Part shown: positions 23,815 through 33,209 of the stretch, one piece after another
Numbering within the stretch: position 1 is the first letter of the stretch
Layout: each line of letters begins with the position of its first letter
Assembly (NCBI RefSeq): GCF_025151045.1
Contig: NZ_CP102285.1
Span: 4,030,001-4,094,000, forward strand
Direction: 5' to 3'
Length of the DNA: 64,000 bases
Source of the DNA: Parabacteroides johnsonii DSM 18315
GTDB taxonomy: Bacteria > Bacteroidota > Bacteroidia > Bacteroidales > Tannerellaceae
The notes under the pieces: generated by a model
The model's input: the letters and a program-made list of their open reading frames with translations, nothing else
The model's database searches: none
Told to the model about the DNA's origin: nothing
Translations under genes and position numbers: made by a program

Positions 23815-24650
23815 TGAGAAAGATAACATTAGTTCCAATAGGAGGACTTGGTAATAGGATAGAAGCAATTAGTTCTGTAATAGCATATTGTCATGCACGA
23901 GAAATATATCTAGAAGTCATTTGGTTTAAAGATCATGGGTTAAATTGTGATTTTGACAATTTGTTTATGATTAATAAATCATTGAAGAATATAGAAATAC
24001 GGAATGCAAATATAGGGGATCTATTTTTGAGAGATAATCCTCGGAGGAGAAATTTTTGGATACCTTTTTTATTTGAATATATTTTGTATGACAAGTGTAT
24101 TTATTGTTCTAAAGGAGATTTTAAAGTTCAAGATATAAATCCTGAGTTGGATACTAGTTTGGATTTATATAAGAGTATATTTATGGTAAGTTGGGGAGAT
24201 TATTGGACAGGTTATCCTGTTTTTCAATGGTTGAATTTAAATTTGGATGTAGAGACTAGAATAAAAGAAATAATGAAATGCTTTTCTGAAAATACAATTG
24301 GATTACATATTAGAAGAACTGATAGCTTGATTGATACAGAATATAGTCCTACAGAATTGTACATTAATATCATTAATAAAGAGATTGAAAAAAATAATGA
24401 TGTTAACTTTTATTTGGCTTCAGATTCAGTAGAAGAAAAGGAACAACTCGTAAGTATGTTTGGAGATCGCATTATAACTTCTTGGAATATAGTTGAGAGG
24501 AATACTAAAGAGGGTATTATTGATGCATTTGTAGAGATGAATGTTTTATCAAGAACATCAAGGCTTTATTCAGGAAATAGCTCTTTTGCTCGAATGGCGT
24601 CAAGAATGACAAATATTCATCATATAATATTGGATTCGAGAACTATTTAA
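23814..24650 (+). CDS. Fucosyltransferase-superfamily protein
   Basis: A 278-residue protein with GGLGNRI at about 10-16 and HIRRTDS at 165-171. The pair GGLGNR and HxRRxD is the signature of the alpha-1,2/alpha-1,6-fucosyltransferase, NodZ and protein O-fucosyltransferase superfamily (GT-B fold), in which the HxRR arginines bind GDP-fucose. No GDP-fucose synthesis gene is in the window, so the donor must come from elsewhere or be another sugar. The start at 23814 is chosen because it precedes GGLGNR closely and overlaps the previous stop. Confidence 0.75.
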   Translation: MRKITLVPIGGLGNRIEAISSVIAYCHAREIYLEVIWFKDHGLNCDFDNLFMINKSLKNIEIRNANIGDLFLRDNPRRRNFWIPFLFEYILYDKCIYCSKGDFKVQDINPELDTSLDLYKSIFMVSWGDYWTGYPVFQWLNLNLDVETRIKEIMKCFSENTIGLHIRRTDSLIDTEYSPTELYINIINKEIEKNNDVNFYLASDSVEEKEQLVSMFGDRIITSWNIVERNTKEGIIDAFVEMNVLSRTSRLYSGNSSFARMASRMTNIHHIILDSRTI

Positions 24651-25847
24651 ATGAAACGTTTAGTTTGTCTATTTTCATCGATATCTTCTGATATTTATTT
24701 TCGGGACATGTTTTTAGTTCCTTATTATATCGGTTTGAAACATAACTATTCTGTTTCTTTGGTATATCATGGAAAAAAAGGGGAGAAGGATTCTTTATAT
24801 AAAGGAGTACAAATGATACCTTTACATTATAAGGGAGGTTATGATTGTTTCTCTTTTCTGAGTGAATGGTATTTTTGTTGGTATATATTGAAAAATGCAA
24901 AGAATATAGATTGTTTAGTTCGTTTTCATTTCTCATATCAAACAGCAATCATTGGTTGGATTTATAAAAAAGTGAATCCGAAAGGCTTTTTTTACATAAA
25001 GGGAGATGGTTATGGGGCGTGGTTGGCTTTGTTTCGGGAGAAATCTTGGTTTAAAGGAACTTCCAAACGTGATCAGAAATGTTGGCCTGTGAAGTGGAAA
25101 AATAGGATTATCCGTTTTATTTTGAATAAGATGTGTCAATTGGCCGATAAGGTCTCAGTTGAACTTCCTGAAATATTTGAATGTCTATCCCGTGAAAAAG
25201 CATTCAAAGAGCGTCCTGAAAAGTTGAAGTTAATGTTTAATGGAATAGATGAACGTTCTCTATACGCTTATGGAATTAGAGAGTTTGATATTGTAGAAAA
25301 AGAAAATGTTATTTTGTCCGTTGGTCGTCATGGATCATGGCAAAAGAATACGATGATGTTTCTAAATGCGTTATCACAAGTTGATTTGAAAAATTGGAAA
25401 GTGTTTTTTATTGGAACTGTAGAAACACATGATTGCCTATTTCAGCGTGAAATAGATGGATTTTTTGAGAAAAATCCATCTATGAGAGAACAAGTTTGTT
25501 TTATTGGTCCAATCTATAATCAAAAAAAACTGTATGAATATTATAACAAAGCTAAAGTATTTGTTCATACAGCATTATATGAATCGTATGGAATTGTGTT
25601 AGGTGAGGCATTCCGATTTAAAAATTATATTATATCGACTCCAGTTGGTATAGCGCCTCAGTTAATAAAGCATGGATATGGATGCTTATGTGAATGTAAC
25701 AATGTAAATCAACTTGTAAAAATCTTGCAGGATGTAATAGATGGAAATGTGAGTTTAGAACAATTGTTCCAGCAGGTAAAAATTTTAAATAAAGCATTTT
25801 CGTATGATAATGAAATTGATAAATTAGGAAATTTTAGAATAGAATGA
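24651..25847 (+). CDS. Family 4-type glycosyltransferase
   Basis: A 398-residue GT-B transferase. The C-terminal nucleotide-sugar domain starts at ENVILSVGRHGSWQKN and has the E-x7-E motif in ESYGIVLGEAF. The start codon directly follows the previous stop, and the end overlaps the next gene by four bases (ATGA). It builds part of the repeat unit; donor and acceptor cannot be inferred. Confidence 0.85.
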   Translation: MKRLVCLFSSISSDIYFRDMFLVPYYIGLKHNYSVSLVYHGKKGEKDSLYKGVQMIPLHYKGGYDCFSFLSEWYFCWYILKNAKNIDCLVRFHFSYQTAIIGWIYKKVNPKGFFYIKGDGYGAWLALFREKSWFKGTSKRDQKCWPVKWKNRIIRFILNKMCQLADKVSVELPEIFECLSREKAFKERPEKLKLMFNGIDERSLYAYGIREFDIVEKENVILSVGRHGSWQKNTMMFLNALSQVDLKNWKVFFIGTVETHDCLFQREIDGFFEKNPSMREQVCFIGPIYNQKKLYEYYNKAKVFVHTALYESYGIVLGEAFRFKNYIISTPVGIAPQLIKHGYGCLCECNNVNQLVKILQDVIDGNVSLEQLFQQVKILNKAFSYDNEIDKLGNFRIE

Positions 25848-26962
25848 ATATACAATCAAGTATAACAGTTACCTCTCCTCTTCTTCCTCCCTTAGAAGAG
25901 TTTACTCCTTGCTTGGAAGATATTTGGAAACGTAAGTGGCTTACCAATAACGGGCATTATCATCAGGAGTTGGAGAAGGCACTTTGCGAGTATTTGAAAG
26001 TTCCTTATATCAGTCTGTTTACAAATGGAACTTTACCATTGATATGTGCTTTGCAGGCAATGCGAATTACTGGAGAAGTAATCACAACTCCGTATAGTTT
26101 TGTTGCAACAACGCATGCTCTTTGGTGGAATGGCATTAAGCCTGTTTTTGTGGATGTGGATCCATTAACCGGGAACATGGATCCAGATAAAATAGAAGCA
26201 GCCATAACTCCTAAAACAACTGCTATCATGCCTGTTCATGTTTATGGGCAGCCTTGTGATATAGAACGTATTCAAGAAATAGCTGATACCTATGGGTTGA
26301 AGGTTATTTATGATGCAGCCCATGCTTTTGGAGTGGAAAAAGATGGTATTTCTATTCTTAATGCAGGCGATATGGCAACATTGAGTTTCCATGCTACTAA
26401 AGTGTATAATACGATAGAAGGTGGGGCTTTGGTTTGTCATGATGCACAGACCAAACAACGTATTGATTACATTAAGAACTTTGGTTTTGCCAATGAAACA
26501 ACAGTTGTTGCTCCAGGTATTAATGGTAAGATGGATGAACTTCGTTCTGCATATGGATTATTGAGTTTGAAATATGTGGATGAGGCTATAGAGAAGCGTC
26601 ATCAAGTTGCTATATGTTACCGGGAAGCATTGAAAGATGTTCGGGGTATACGTTATTTGGATGATAGTTTCGGAGTAAAACATAATTATTCATATTTTCC
26701 GATTTTTGTTTCTGAACGTGAATATGGGATGAGTAGAGATGCTTTATATGAGAAAATGAAATCAGTAGGAATATATGGTAGACGATATTTTTATCCATTG
26801 ATTAGTACATTCTCGACATATAAAGGCCTGGAGTCTTCTCGAAAAGAGAATTTGCCTAATGCATATAAAATGGCCGATGAGGTGATTTGCTTACCCATGC
26901 ATCATGATTTGAATCAAGCGGACATAGAGAAAGTTTTGAATAGTATTATGTATAGATTATAA
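25844..26962 (+). CDS. DegT/DnrJ/EryC1-family sugar aminotransferase
   Basis: A 372-residue PLP enzyme with the family features WLTNNGHYHQELE, DAAHAFG and the PLP lysine K186 in FHATKVYNTIEGG. It is most like VioA-type enzymes that make 4-amino-4,6-dideoxyhexose nucleotides from 4-keto sugars with glutamate. No 4,6-dehydratase is seen in the window, so the keto sugar must be made by genes elsewhere. It is the first of five closely packed genes with PLP, ATP-grasp and acyltransferase functions. Confidence 0.88.
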   Translation: MNIQSSITVTSPLLPPLEEFTPCLEDIWKRKWLTNNGHYHQELEKALCEYLKVPYISLFTNGTLPLICALQAMRITGEVITTPYSFVATTHALWWNGIKPVFVDVDPLTGNMDPDKIEAAITPKTTAIMPVHVYGQPCDIERIQEIADTYGLKVIYDAAHAFGVEKDGISILNAGDMATLSFHATKVYNTIEGGALVCHDAQTKQRIDYIKNFGFANETTVVAPGINGKMDELRSAYGLLSLKYVDEAIEKRHQVAICYREALKDVRGIRYLDDSFGVKHNYSYFPIFVSEREYGMSRDALYEKMKSVGIYGRRYFYPLISTFSTYKGLESSRKENLPNAYKMADEVICLPMHHDLNQADIEKVLNSIMYRL

Positions 26963-26976
26963 TAAAGTGTGAAAAT

Positions 26977-28140
26977 ATGTATTTATCAGATATAGCGCAA
27001 TCAATAAAGCCTTCTTTGACAAGACATTTATTTAATTTGGCAAAAACCTATGATGATGTTATAGATTTTACCTTAGGTGATCCGGATATTCCTCCTCATC
27101 AAGCTATAAAAGATGCAGGATGTAGAGCTATTCAAGAAGGGAAAACTCGTTATTCTCAGAATGCGGGATTATTAGAACTTCGTGAGGTGATTAGTCAATG
27201 TTACAAAAGGAAAGAGCGTATAGATTATCATCCTTTGGATGAGATAATAGTGACAGTGGGAGCAATGGAAGGCCTTTATCTTTCTTTGCTTTCTCTTTTA
27301 AATCCAGGAGATGAAGTAATAATACCAGCCCCTTATTATGTGAATTATGAGCAAATGGTGCAGATGTGCCATGCAAAACCGATTATAGTGGATAATCCTG
27401 ACGGAGAAAAATTAGGGTTTAAGGTTGAAGATGTCGAGAATGCAATAACTGAGAAAACTAAAGTGATTATTATCAACACTCCATCCAATCCATCGGGAAA
27501 GATAATTCCTGTTGAGAAAATTGAAGCATTGGCTACTTTAGCTAAACAATATGATTTAGTCATCATTTCGGATGAGGTTTATAAGTGCTTGATTTATGCT
27601 GATTCTAAATTTAAAAATATTGTAGAGATAGAAGGTATGCGTGAAAGAACTATATTGGTAAATAGTCTTTCTAAAGAATTCTGTATGACAGGATGGCGTA
27701 TAGGTTATGTTCTTGCTCCTGCAGAAGTAATTGCAGCTATGACAAAATTCCAAGAGAATGTAGCTGCTTGTGCACCCTTACCTTCCCAATATGCGGCTAT
27801 TGAAGCATTAAGTGGAGAGAATGATTACTCTGCGAATATGGTAAATATTTTTACTAAACGTAGAAATATTCTTGTTGATGGTATAAATAGAATTCCAAAA
27901 CTTTCTTGTGAGGCTCCTGAGGCTACTTTCTATTTAATGGTTGACATATCTGAGACAGGAATGAAGTCAGAAGAATTTGCGATTGCCTTATTAAAAGCAG
28001 TTCATGTAGCTGTTGTCCCTGGAATAACATATGGTAGAAGTTGTGACAATTATGTCCGGATGGCTTTTACTTTGGGGGAAGATAAAATTCAAGAAGGGAT
28101 AAAAAGAATACAAACTTTTATAAACCAATTGCCTTTATGA
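26977..28140 (+). CDS. Class I/II pyridoxal-phosphate aminotransferase
   Basis: A 387-residue fold-type I aminotransferase of the aspartate aminotransferase I-gamma group: YSQNAGLLELREVI, NTPSNPSGKI, SDEVY, and PLP lysine K233 in NSLSKEFCMTGWRIGY, with the substrate-binding Arg in VRMAF. Such an enzyme handles free amino acids rather than sugars, which is unusual inside a polysaccharide locus. Its stop overlaps the ATP-grasp start by four bases. A role in supplying an amino acid or keto acid to that ligase is inference. Confidence 0.88.
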   Translation: MYLSDIAQSIKPSLTRHLFNLAKTYDDVIDFTLGDPDIPPHQAIKDAGCRAIQEGKTRYSQNAGLLELREVISQCYKRKERIDYHPLDEIIVTVGAMEGLYLSLLSLLNPGDEVIIPAPYYVNYEQMVQMCHAKPIIVDNPDGEKLGFKVEDVENAITEKTKVIIINTPSNPSGKIIPVEKIEALATLAKQYDLVIISDEVYKCLIYADSKFKNIVEIEGMRERTILVNSLSKEFCMTGWRIGYVLAPAEVIAAMTKFQENVAACAPLPSQYAAIEALSGENDYSANMVNIFTKRRNILVDGINRIPKLSCEAPEATFYLMVDISETGMKSEEFAIALLKAVHVAVVPGITYGRSCDNYVRMAFTLGEDKIQEGIKRIQTFINQLPL

Positions 28141-29345
28141 AAAAAATATTAATGCTTGGTGGTTCCCTCTATCAAGTATATGCAATAAAAGAGGCAGTCC
28201 GTTTAGGATATTATGTCATATCATGTGATTATCTGCCGAATAATCCGGGGCATAAATATGCACATGAATACTATAATGTTAGTACAACTGATAAAAATGC
28301 AGTTTTAGAATTAGCTAAAAGACTACAAGTGGATGGTATCGTTGCGTATGCCTCTGATCCGGCTGCGCCAACGGCTGCTTTTGTTTGTGAAAAGTTGGGA
28401 TTACCGACAAGCCCATATAGATCTGTTGAAATCTTATCTAAAAAAGATCTGTTTAGACAGTTTTTAGCAGATAATGGCTTTAATGTTCCTAAAGCCCAAG
28501 GTTTTTCTTCTTACGAAGAGGCTTTGTCTGCAGTGGATAAATTTGAGTTGCCGGTTATGGTCAAACCTGTTGATTCTTCAGGGAGCAAAGGTATTAATAA
28601 AATGACAGATATATCCCAGTTGAAAACATTTGTGGATGATGCTTTAAGTTATTCTCGTGATAAACGTTTTTTAATTGAGGAGTTTATAGAGAAGAAAGGA
28701 TATCAAATATCTGGGGATGCTTTTAGTGTTGATGGAAAATTAGTTTTTCATTGTTTTGGGAATGAATATTATAGTAGTAAAGTGAGTAAGAACTTTGCTC
28801 CTTTGGGAGAATGTTGGCCTTTTTTGATGGATGATTCAATCGTTTTTCGTTTGCATTCTGATTTGCAAAGATTGATATCTCTTTTAGGGATGAAATCTAC
28901 AGCATATAATGTAGAAGCTATTGTTGATAAAAATGATAATATATACATATTGGAATTGGGGGCTCGAAGTGGAGGAAGTTTAATTCCTCAAATTACAGAA
29001 TGCACGACGGGTGTAAATTTGGTAACTTATGTTATAAAGGCTGCTATGGGTGAAGATTGTAGCGATCTTCATATGGAGTTGCCAAAGGGGTGTTGGTCCA
29101 ATTACATGGTTCATGCAAATGAGACAGGTAAATATGTAGATACTGTTTTTGAAGATAGTTTTAAGGAGAATAATTTGGTAGAATTTGTCACAGATATAAA
29201 AAAGGGAGATCAAGTTCATAAGTTTCGGGACGCACAAGATGCATTAGGAACTTTGATTGTTAAGTATAAGGATACGGAACAGATGCTTGACATGATTTGT
29301 AATATGGATAATTTTGTCCAGGTAATCGTAGAAAATAATTTATGA
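28137..29345 (+). CDS. ATP-grasp ligase
   Basis: A 402-residue ATP-grasp enzyme: N-terminal pre-ATP domain (KKILMLGGSLYQVYAIKEAV), central ATP-binding part with MVKPVDSSGSKG and FLIEEFI, and the metal-binding end ILELGARSGGS. Relatives join a carboxylate to an amine with ATP, including amino-acid ligases that decorate sugars. It is translationally coupled to an amino acid aminotransferase before it and a DegT-like gene after it. The substrate is not known. Confidence 0.87.
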   Translation: MKKILMLGGSLYQVYAIKEAVRLGYYVISCDYLPNNPGHKYAHEYYNVSTTDKNAVLELAKRLQVDGIVAYASDPAAPTAAFVCEKLGLPTSPYRSVEILSKKDLFRQFLADNGFNVPKAQGFSSYEEALSAVDKFELPVMVKPVDSSGSKGINKMTDISQLKTFVDDALSYSRDKRFLIEEFIEKKGYQISGDAFSVDGKLVFHCFGNEYYSSKVSKNFAPLGECWPFLMDDSIVFRLHSDLQRLISLLGMKSTAYNVEAIVDKNDNIYILELGARSGGSLIPQITECTTGVNLVTYVIKAAMGEDCSDLHMELPKGCWSNYMVHANETGKYVDTVFEDSFKENNLVEFVTDIKKGDQVHKFRDAQDALGTLIVKYKDTEQMLDMICNMDNFVQVIVENNL

Positions 29346-30307
29346 ATAACGAGATTGGTGGATATTTTGGTTTAGAACTGAGGAAAAATGATTTTTTTCT
29401 ACATTCAGATGGTATATTGCTAAATAGTGGTAAAAATGCTTTAAGATATATCGTAGAATCAATTAATGACATTAACCATATTTGGATTCCATATTACACT
29501 TGTGATATAATCTTAAAACTTATTAAAGAATTAGATATTCCACATTCTTTTTATTCTATCAATGAAAAACTGGAAATAAGTAAAGATATATTCTTGTCAA
29601 AAGGAGACTATCTTCTGTTTACAAATTATTATGGGATTAAGGATTCTTATATTAAAGATTTATTTCAAAAATATAGAGATCAGTTGATTGTAGATAATGC
29701 GCAAGCATGGTATGCAAAAACATTGATAGGATGTAAAACTTTTTATAGTCCTCGTAAATATGTAGGTGTTCCAGATGGAGGGATAGCATTTGTAAATGAA
29801 AGAATTAGGATTGATCGATTAGAACAGGATATATCGTATGACAGATGTAAACATTTATTGAAGCGTTATGATTTAAGTGCTAATTTAGGGTATATGGATT
29901 TTAAACAGAATGATATTGATCTCTCTTCAGCTCCAATGCTGCGTATGTCTAAACTTACATATCAAATTTTATCATCAATAGATTTTAGGGTGATAAAGAA
30001 CAGAAGGATTTCAAATTTTGAATTAATGCATAATGCGTTAGGTCGTAAGAATCAGTTGTTAATACCTGAAATGAATTACTCTTGTCCAATGGTTTATCCT
30101 TTTTTGTCGCAAAATAATTCTTTAAAACAACATTTGATAAATCATAAAATATATGTAGCAACGTATTGGCCAAATGTTCTTGAGAAATGTGACAAGAAGT
30201 CTTTTGATTATCGATTAGCCGATAATCTTGTTGCTATTCCCATTGATCAAAGATATGGAGAGGAGGATATGGAATATATGATCAATTTGATTTGTAAATA
30301 TGCATAA
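29342..30307 (+). CDS. Divergent DegT-fold PLP protein
   Basis: A 321-residue protein distantly resembling DegT aminotransferases: an N-terminal LNSGKNALRYI segment, VDNAQAW at the place of the DxAH motif, and K139 in YSPRKYVGVPDGG at the place of the PLP lysine. The H of the DxAH motif is replaced by Q, and it is about 50 residues shorter than usual, so activity is uncertain. It overlaps both neighbours (four and eight bases). Confidence 0.65.
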   Translation: MNNEIGGYFGLELRKNDFFLHSDGILLNSGKNALRYIVESINDINHIWIPYYTCDIILKLIKELDIPHSFYSINEKLEISKDIFLSKGDYLLFTNYYGIKDSYIKDLFQKYRDQLIVDNAQAWYAKTLIGCKTFYSPRKYVGVPDGGIAFVNERIRIDRLEQDISYDRCKHLLKRYDLSANLGYMDFKQNDIDLSSAPMLRMSKLTYQILSSIDFRVIKNRRISNFELMHNALGRKNQLLIPEMNYSCPMVYPFLSQNNSLKQHLINHKIYVATYWPNVLEKCDKKSFDYRLADNLVAIPIDQRYGEEDMEYMINLICKYA

Positions 30308-30962
30308 AAAAGTTGTATTGATAGGAGGCAAGGGGTCTTGTGTTGATATTGCTGAGGAAATTGAAGATGCTCGTGGCCGCTATGGTATGGATATAGAAGT
30401 TCTGGGATTTGCTTTTGATGATCCTGCATATAGATGTGGTATAAATGACTGGCCTGTATTATGTGGAACACATCAGGCTTGGTCTCTTTATAAAGATGAT
30501 CCATCTGTTTTTTTTGTATTTGGTATGTTTCGCTATGATATTGCTAAAGAAAGGTTTGCGTTACGGGATAGTTATGGTATTCCCCTTGAACGTTTTTTAA
30601 CTTTTATTCACCCATTAGCGTATGTGTCTCGAAGTGCAAAAATTGGTCTTGGATCAATTATTCTTTCTTGTGCAACAATAAAGAACAATGTTACGTTAGG
30701 TTCTCAAAACTTTATAAATTCAGGAGTTAATTTAGACCATGATACTGTTGTTGGTAATGATAATTTTTTTGCAGCTCATACATGTATAGGATCTGGCATA
30801 ACTATTGGTAATGTTAATTTCTTCGGTTTAAATAGTAGTGTACGTACACCTGTGACAATAGGTTCTTATAATCAAATAGGTATGTGTGCAAATGTTCTTT
30901 ATGATATTGGAGATAATTATGTTATGATAGGAAATCCGGCAAAACCATTAGTGAAGGAGTAG
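30300..30962 (+). CDS. NeuD-like sugar acyltransferase
   Basis: A 220-residue acyltransferase of the PglD/NeuD group: an N-terminal Rossmann-like nucleotide-sugar part (KKVVLIGGKGSCVDIAEEI) and a C-terminal left-handed beta helix of hexapeptide repeats (about 105-215). These enzymes transfer acetyl or related groups to amino or hydroxyl groups of sugars. It closes the five-gene cassette, where it may acylate the amino sugar made by the first gene. Confidence 0.85.
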   Translation: MHKKVVLIGGKGSCVDIAEEIEDARGRYGMDIEVLGFAFDDPAYRCGINDWPVLCGTHQAWSLYKDDPSVFFVFGMFRYDIAKERFALRDSYGIPLERFLTFIHPLAYVSRSAKIGLGSIILSCATIKNNVTLGSQNFINSGVNLDHDTVVGNDNFFAAHTCIGSGITIGNVNFFGLNSSVRTPVTIGSYNQIGMCANVLYDIGDNYVMIGNPAKPLVKE

Positions 30963-31296
30963 TTGTTGATAAATGTAAATGACATAATCCAAATTTGATA
31001 TTTTTGTCAAGAATAAAATAACATAAAAGGAATAGTACTAAATGGAGTGATTGGGCTTGATTATTGTTTTAATTATTGCAAATTGTGATTTTGGGATTCA
31101 AGAATGGCTGTATTTTTTGGAAAATGGATGAGATATTTTATTACTTCTAAGTGAATATATAGCTGTTGCAAAAAATTAAAAAATTGATTATTGTCTTGAT
31201 TGCTGTTGTAATTAAGGATAAAAGTAATAGATAAAATTTGGATGAAATTTTATCTACTTAGAAAGGATATTGAATTCAAATAAAGGGATGTAGTTG
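30963..31296. other. AT-rich gap within the polysaccharide locus
   Basis: No gene is visible in this 334-base stretch. A TATTTTTG box at 30999-31006 could be a -7 element without a matching -33 box. The gap divides the coupled cassette from the later glycosyltransferase genes and could mark a junction between modules of different origin. Confidence 0.45.
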
Positions 31297-32238
31297 ATGA
31301 AATACGCACCAATTATAATAAGTGTTTATGATCGTTTGGATCATCTAAAAAAATGTATTGAGTCTTTACAAAAAAATGAGTTGGCTTGTTACAGTGAATT
31401 GTATGTGATTTCAGATGCAGCGTATAAGGAGGAACATATTCCTTTAATAGATGCAGTTCGAACCTATATTAATGGTATTACAGGATTTAAAAAAGTTTAT
31501 CCTGTATTTCGAGAGAGAAATATGGGAGGAAATCAATCAATCCGCTTAGCATATCAAAATATACTTCAGATTTATGACTCTTTTATTTCACTTGAAGATG
31601 ATATTGTTGTATCATCTGATTTTCTCCAATACATGAATACTGCGTTGGAGTTTTATAAAAATGATGAACGGATCTTTTCAATCTGTGGATTTAAAGCTCC
31701 CTTCCTTTTACCTAAAGATTATAAAGGAGACGTCTATTTTTATCCATGTAATTCTCCATGGGGAATTGCTACTTGGAAAGACCGTTGGGAATCGGTCAAT
31801 CATGACTATTTTGATCGTTATTCTGAATTGAAAAAAGATTCTGAAAAATATAAAGCTTTCACTTCTATCGGTTTTTATATCAAAGGTATTTTGCAAGCTG
31901 ATTCTCGGAAAAAAATTGTAGCTGGGGATTTACGTGTTTATTATCACATGTTCCAGCACAATATGTGTTCAGTCTTCCCAGTTGTCTCTAAAACTCAAAA
32001 TTGGGGATTTGATGGAACAGGTGAACATTGTGGTAATAAGGAAGTTTGGTGGGCAAAACCTGAGTTGGATACGAGAAATCAGCCAACGAAGTTTATTCCA
32101 TTTAATGGATATAATGAAGAACTACTTCTAAATCATCGAAAATTTCAAGATAAGATTAATGGTGGTCTAATTGCAAAATGGTTGAAATATACATGGGTAC
32201 ATAGACTTTGGAAAAAAATCAAGAAGGTATTGGCATAG
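31297..32238 (+). CDS. GT-A type glycosyltransferase
   Basis: A 313-residue glycosyltransferase-like protein starting MKYAPIIISVYDRLDHLKKC, with SLEDDIVVS as the DxD-type metal site and a following WGIATWKDRW segment typical of a group of capsule transferases. A start one codon upstream (TTG) is unlikely. Strong AT bias as its neighbours. Donor unknown. Confidence 0.8.
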   Translation: MKYAPIIISVYDRLDHLKKCIESLQKNELACYSELYVISDAAYKEEHIPLIDAVRTYINGITGFKKVYPVFRERNMGGNQSIRLAYQNILQIYDSFISLEDDIVVSSDFLQYMNTALEFYKNDERIFSICGFKAPFLLPKDYKGDVYFYPCNSPWGIATWKDRWESVNHDYFDRYSELKKDSEKYKAFTSIGFYIKGILQADSRKKIVAGDLRVYYHMFQHNMCSVFPVVSKTQNWGFDGTGEHCGNKEVWWAKPELDTRNQPTKFIPFNGYNEELLLNHRKFQDKINGGLIAKWLKYTWVHRLWKKIKKVLA

Positions 32239-32264
32239 TATTGTTTGGGGTATTGTAATAGCTT

Positions 32265-33202
32265 ATGGATAGTAAAGCAAATAAGTGTAGAATCTGTGGT
32301 AATGATATTGATAATCGTGAGTATACTGTAAGGAAAAATATGTTTCATATTTATGATGAGTTTTTATATTTTAAATGTGCAAATTGTGGATGTTTACAAA
32401 TAAAGGAATATCCAACGAATATATCGAAATATTATCCTTCAGACTATTATTCTTTTTCGAGGAAAAAGAAAACACTTCATCAGATAATTGTAGACTTTTT
32501 GATGAAGTGTTCATTATCTTACCGGATTAATAGACTAAACTTGATTGGTTTGTTTGCGATTAGATATAATGATTATTATAAATACCAACTACCTTGTTTT
32601 GATAAAGGAAAATGTGATTACTCCTCCAAAATATTGGATATAGGTTGCGGAACGGGTACTTTGTTGATGCAGTTAAGGGGATTTGGATTTTCTGATTTAA
32701 CAGGGATAGATCCTTCATTTCTACAGATATCATTTATTCTAATGGTGTAAGAATTTGGAAAAAGGATATATATGGCTGTATTGGCCAACAATATGATTGT
32801 ATCATGTTGCATCATTCGTTTGAACACATGGCAGAACCGAGGGATGTATTTGCAAAATTGAAAAACATGTTATCCGATAAGGGTAGGATTTTGATTCGGG
32901 TTCCTTTATGCGATTCATATGCTTGGCGTAAATATAATACGGATTGGTGGCAGTTAGATGCTCCTCGGCATTTTTATTTGCATACAGTAAAAAGTATATC
33001 ATTGTTGTCTGCTGAATTTGGTTTGCAAATAGAAAATATTTATTATGACTCCCATGAATATCAATTCATAGGTTCTCAGATGTATCGAAGTGAAAATAAA
33101 GTGATTTCTCGTAGGGATATGGGATACTATAAGGGAATGGCTGCATTATTGAATGTGATTTCGGATGGTGATCAGGCTTGTTTTGTCTTAAAAAAGAAGT
33201 AA
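32265..33202 (+). pseudogene. SAM-dependent methyltransferase broken by a frameshift
   Basis: The N-terminal part has a zinc ribbon (CRICGNDID, FKCANCGCLQ) and the SAM motif ILDIGCGTGTLL, then runs out of frame at about 32714 and stops at 32750. The second frame, open from 32714 to 33202, gives the missing continuation including MLHHSFEHMAEP and DWWQLDAPRHFYLH. Restoring one T in the CCTTC at 32712-32716 would give GIDPFISTDII and one protein of about 312 residues. So a single-base deletion breaks it, unless it is a sequencing error. The family methylates sugars or nucleotide sugars in capsule loci. Confidence 0.85.
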
Positions 33203-33209
33203 AGAATAT

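Noticed and set aside
32804-33202. Separate 132-residue gene
   Set aside because: It continues the methyltransferase sequence broken by a one-base deletion and has no own N-terminal domain.
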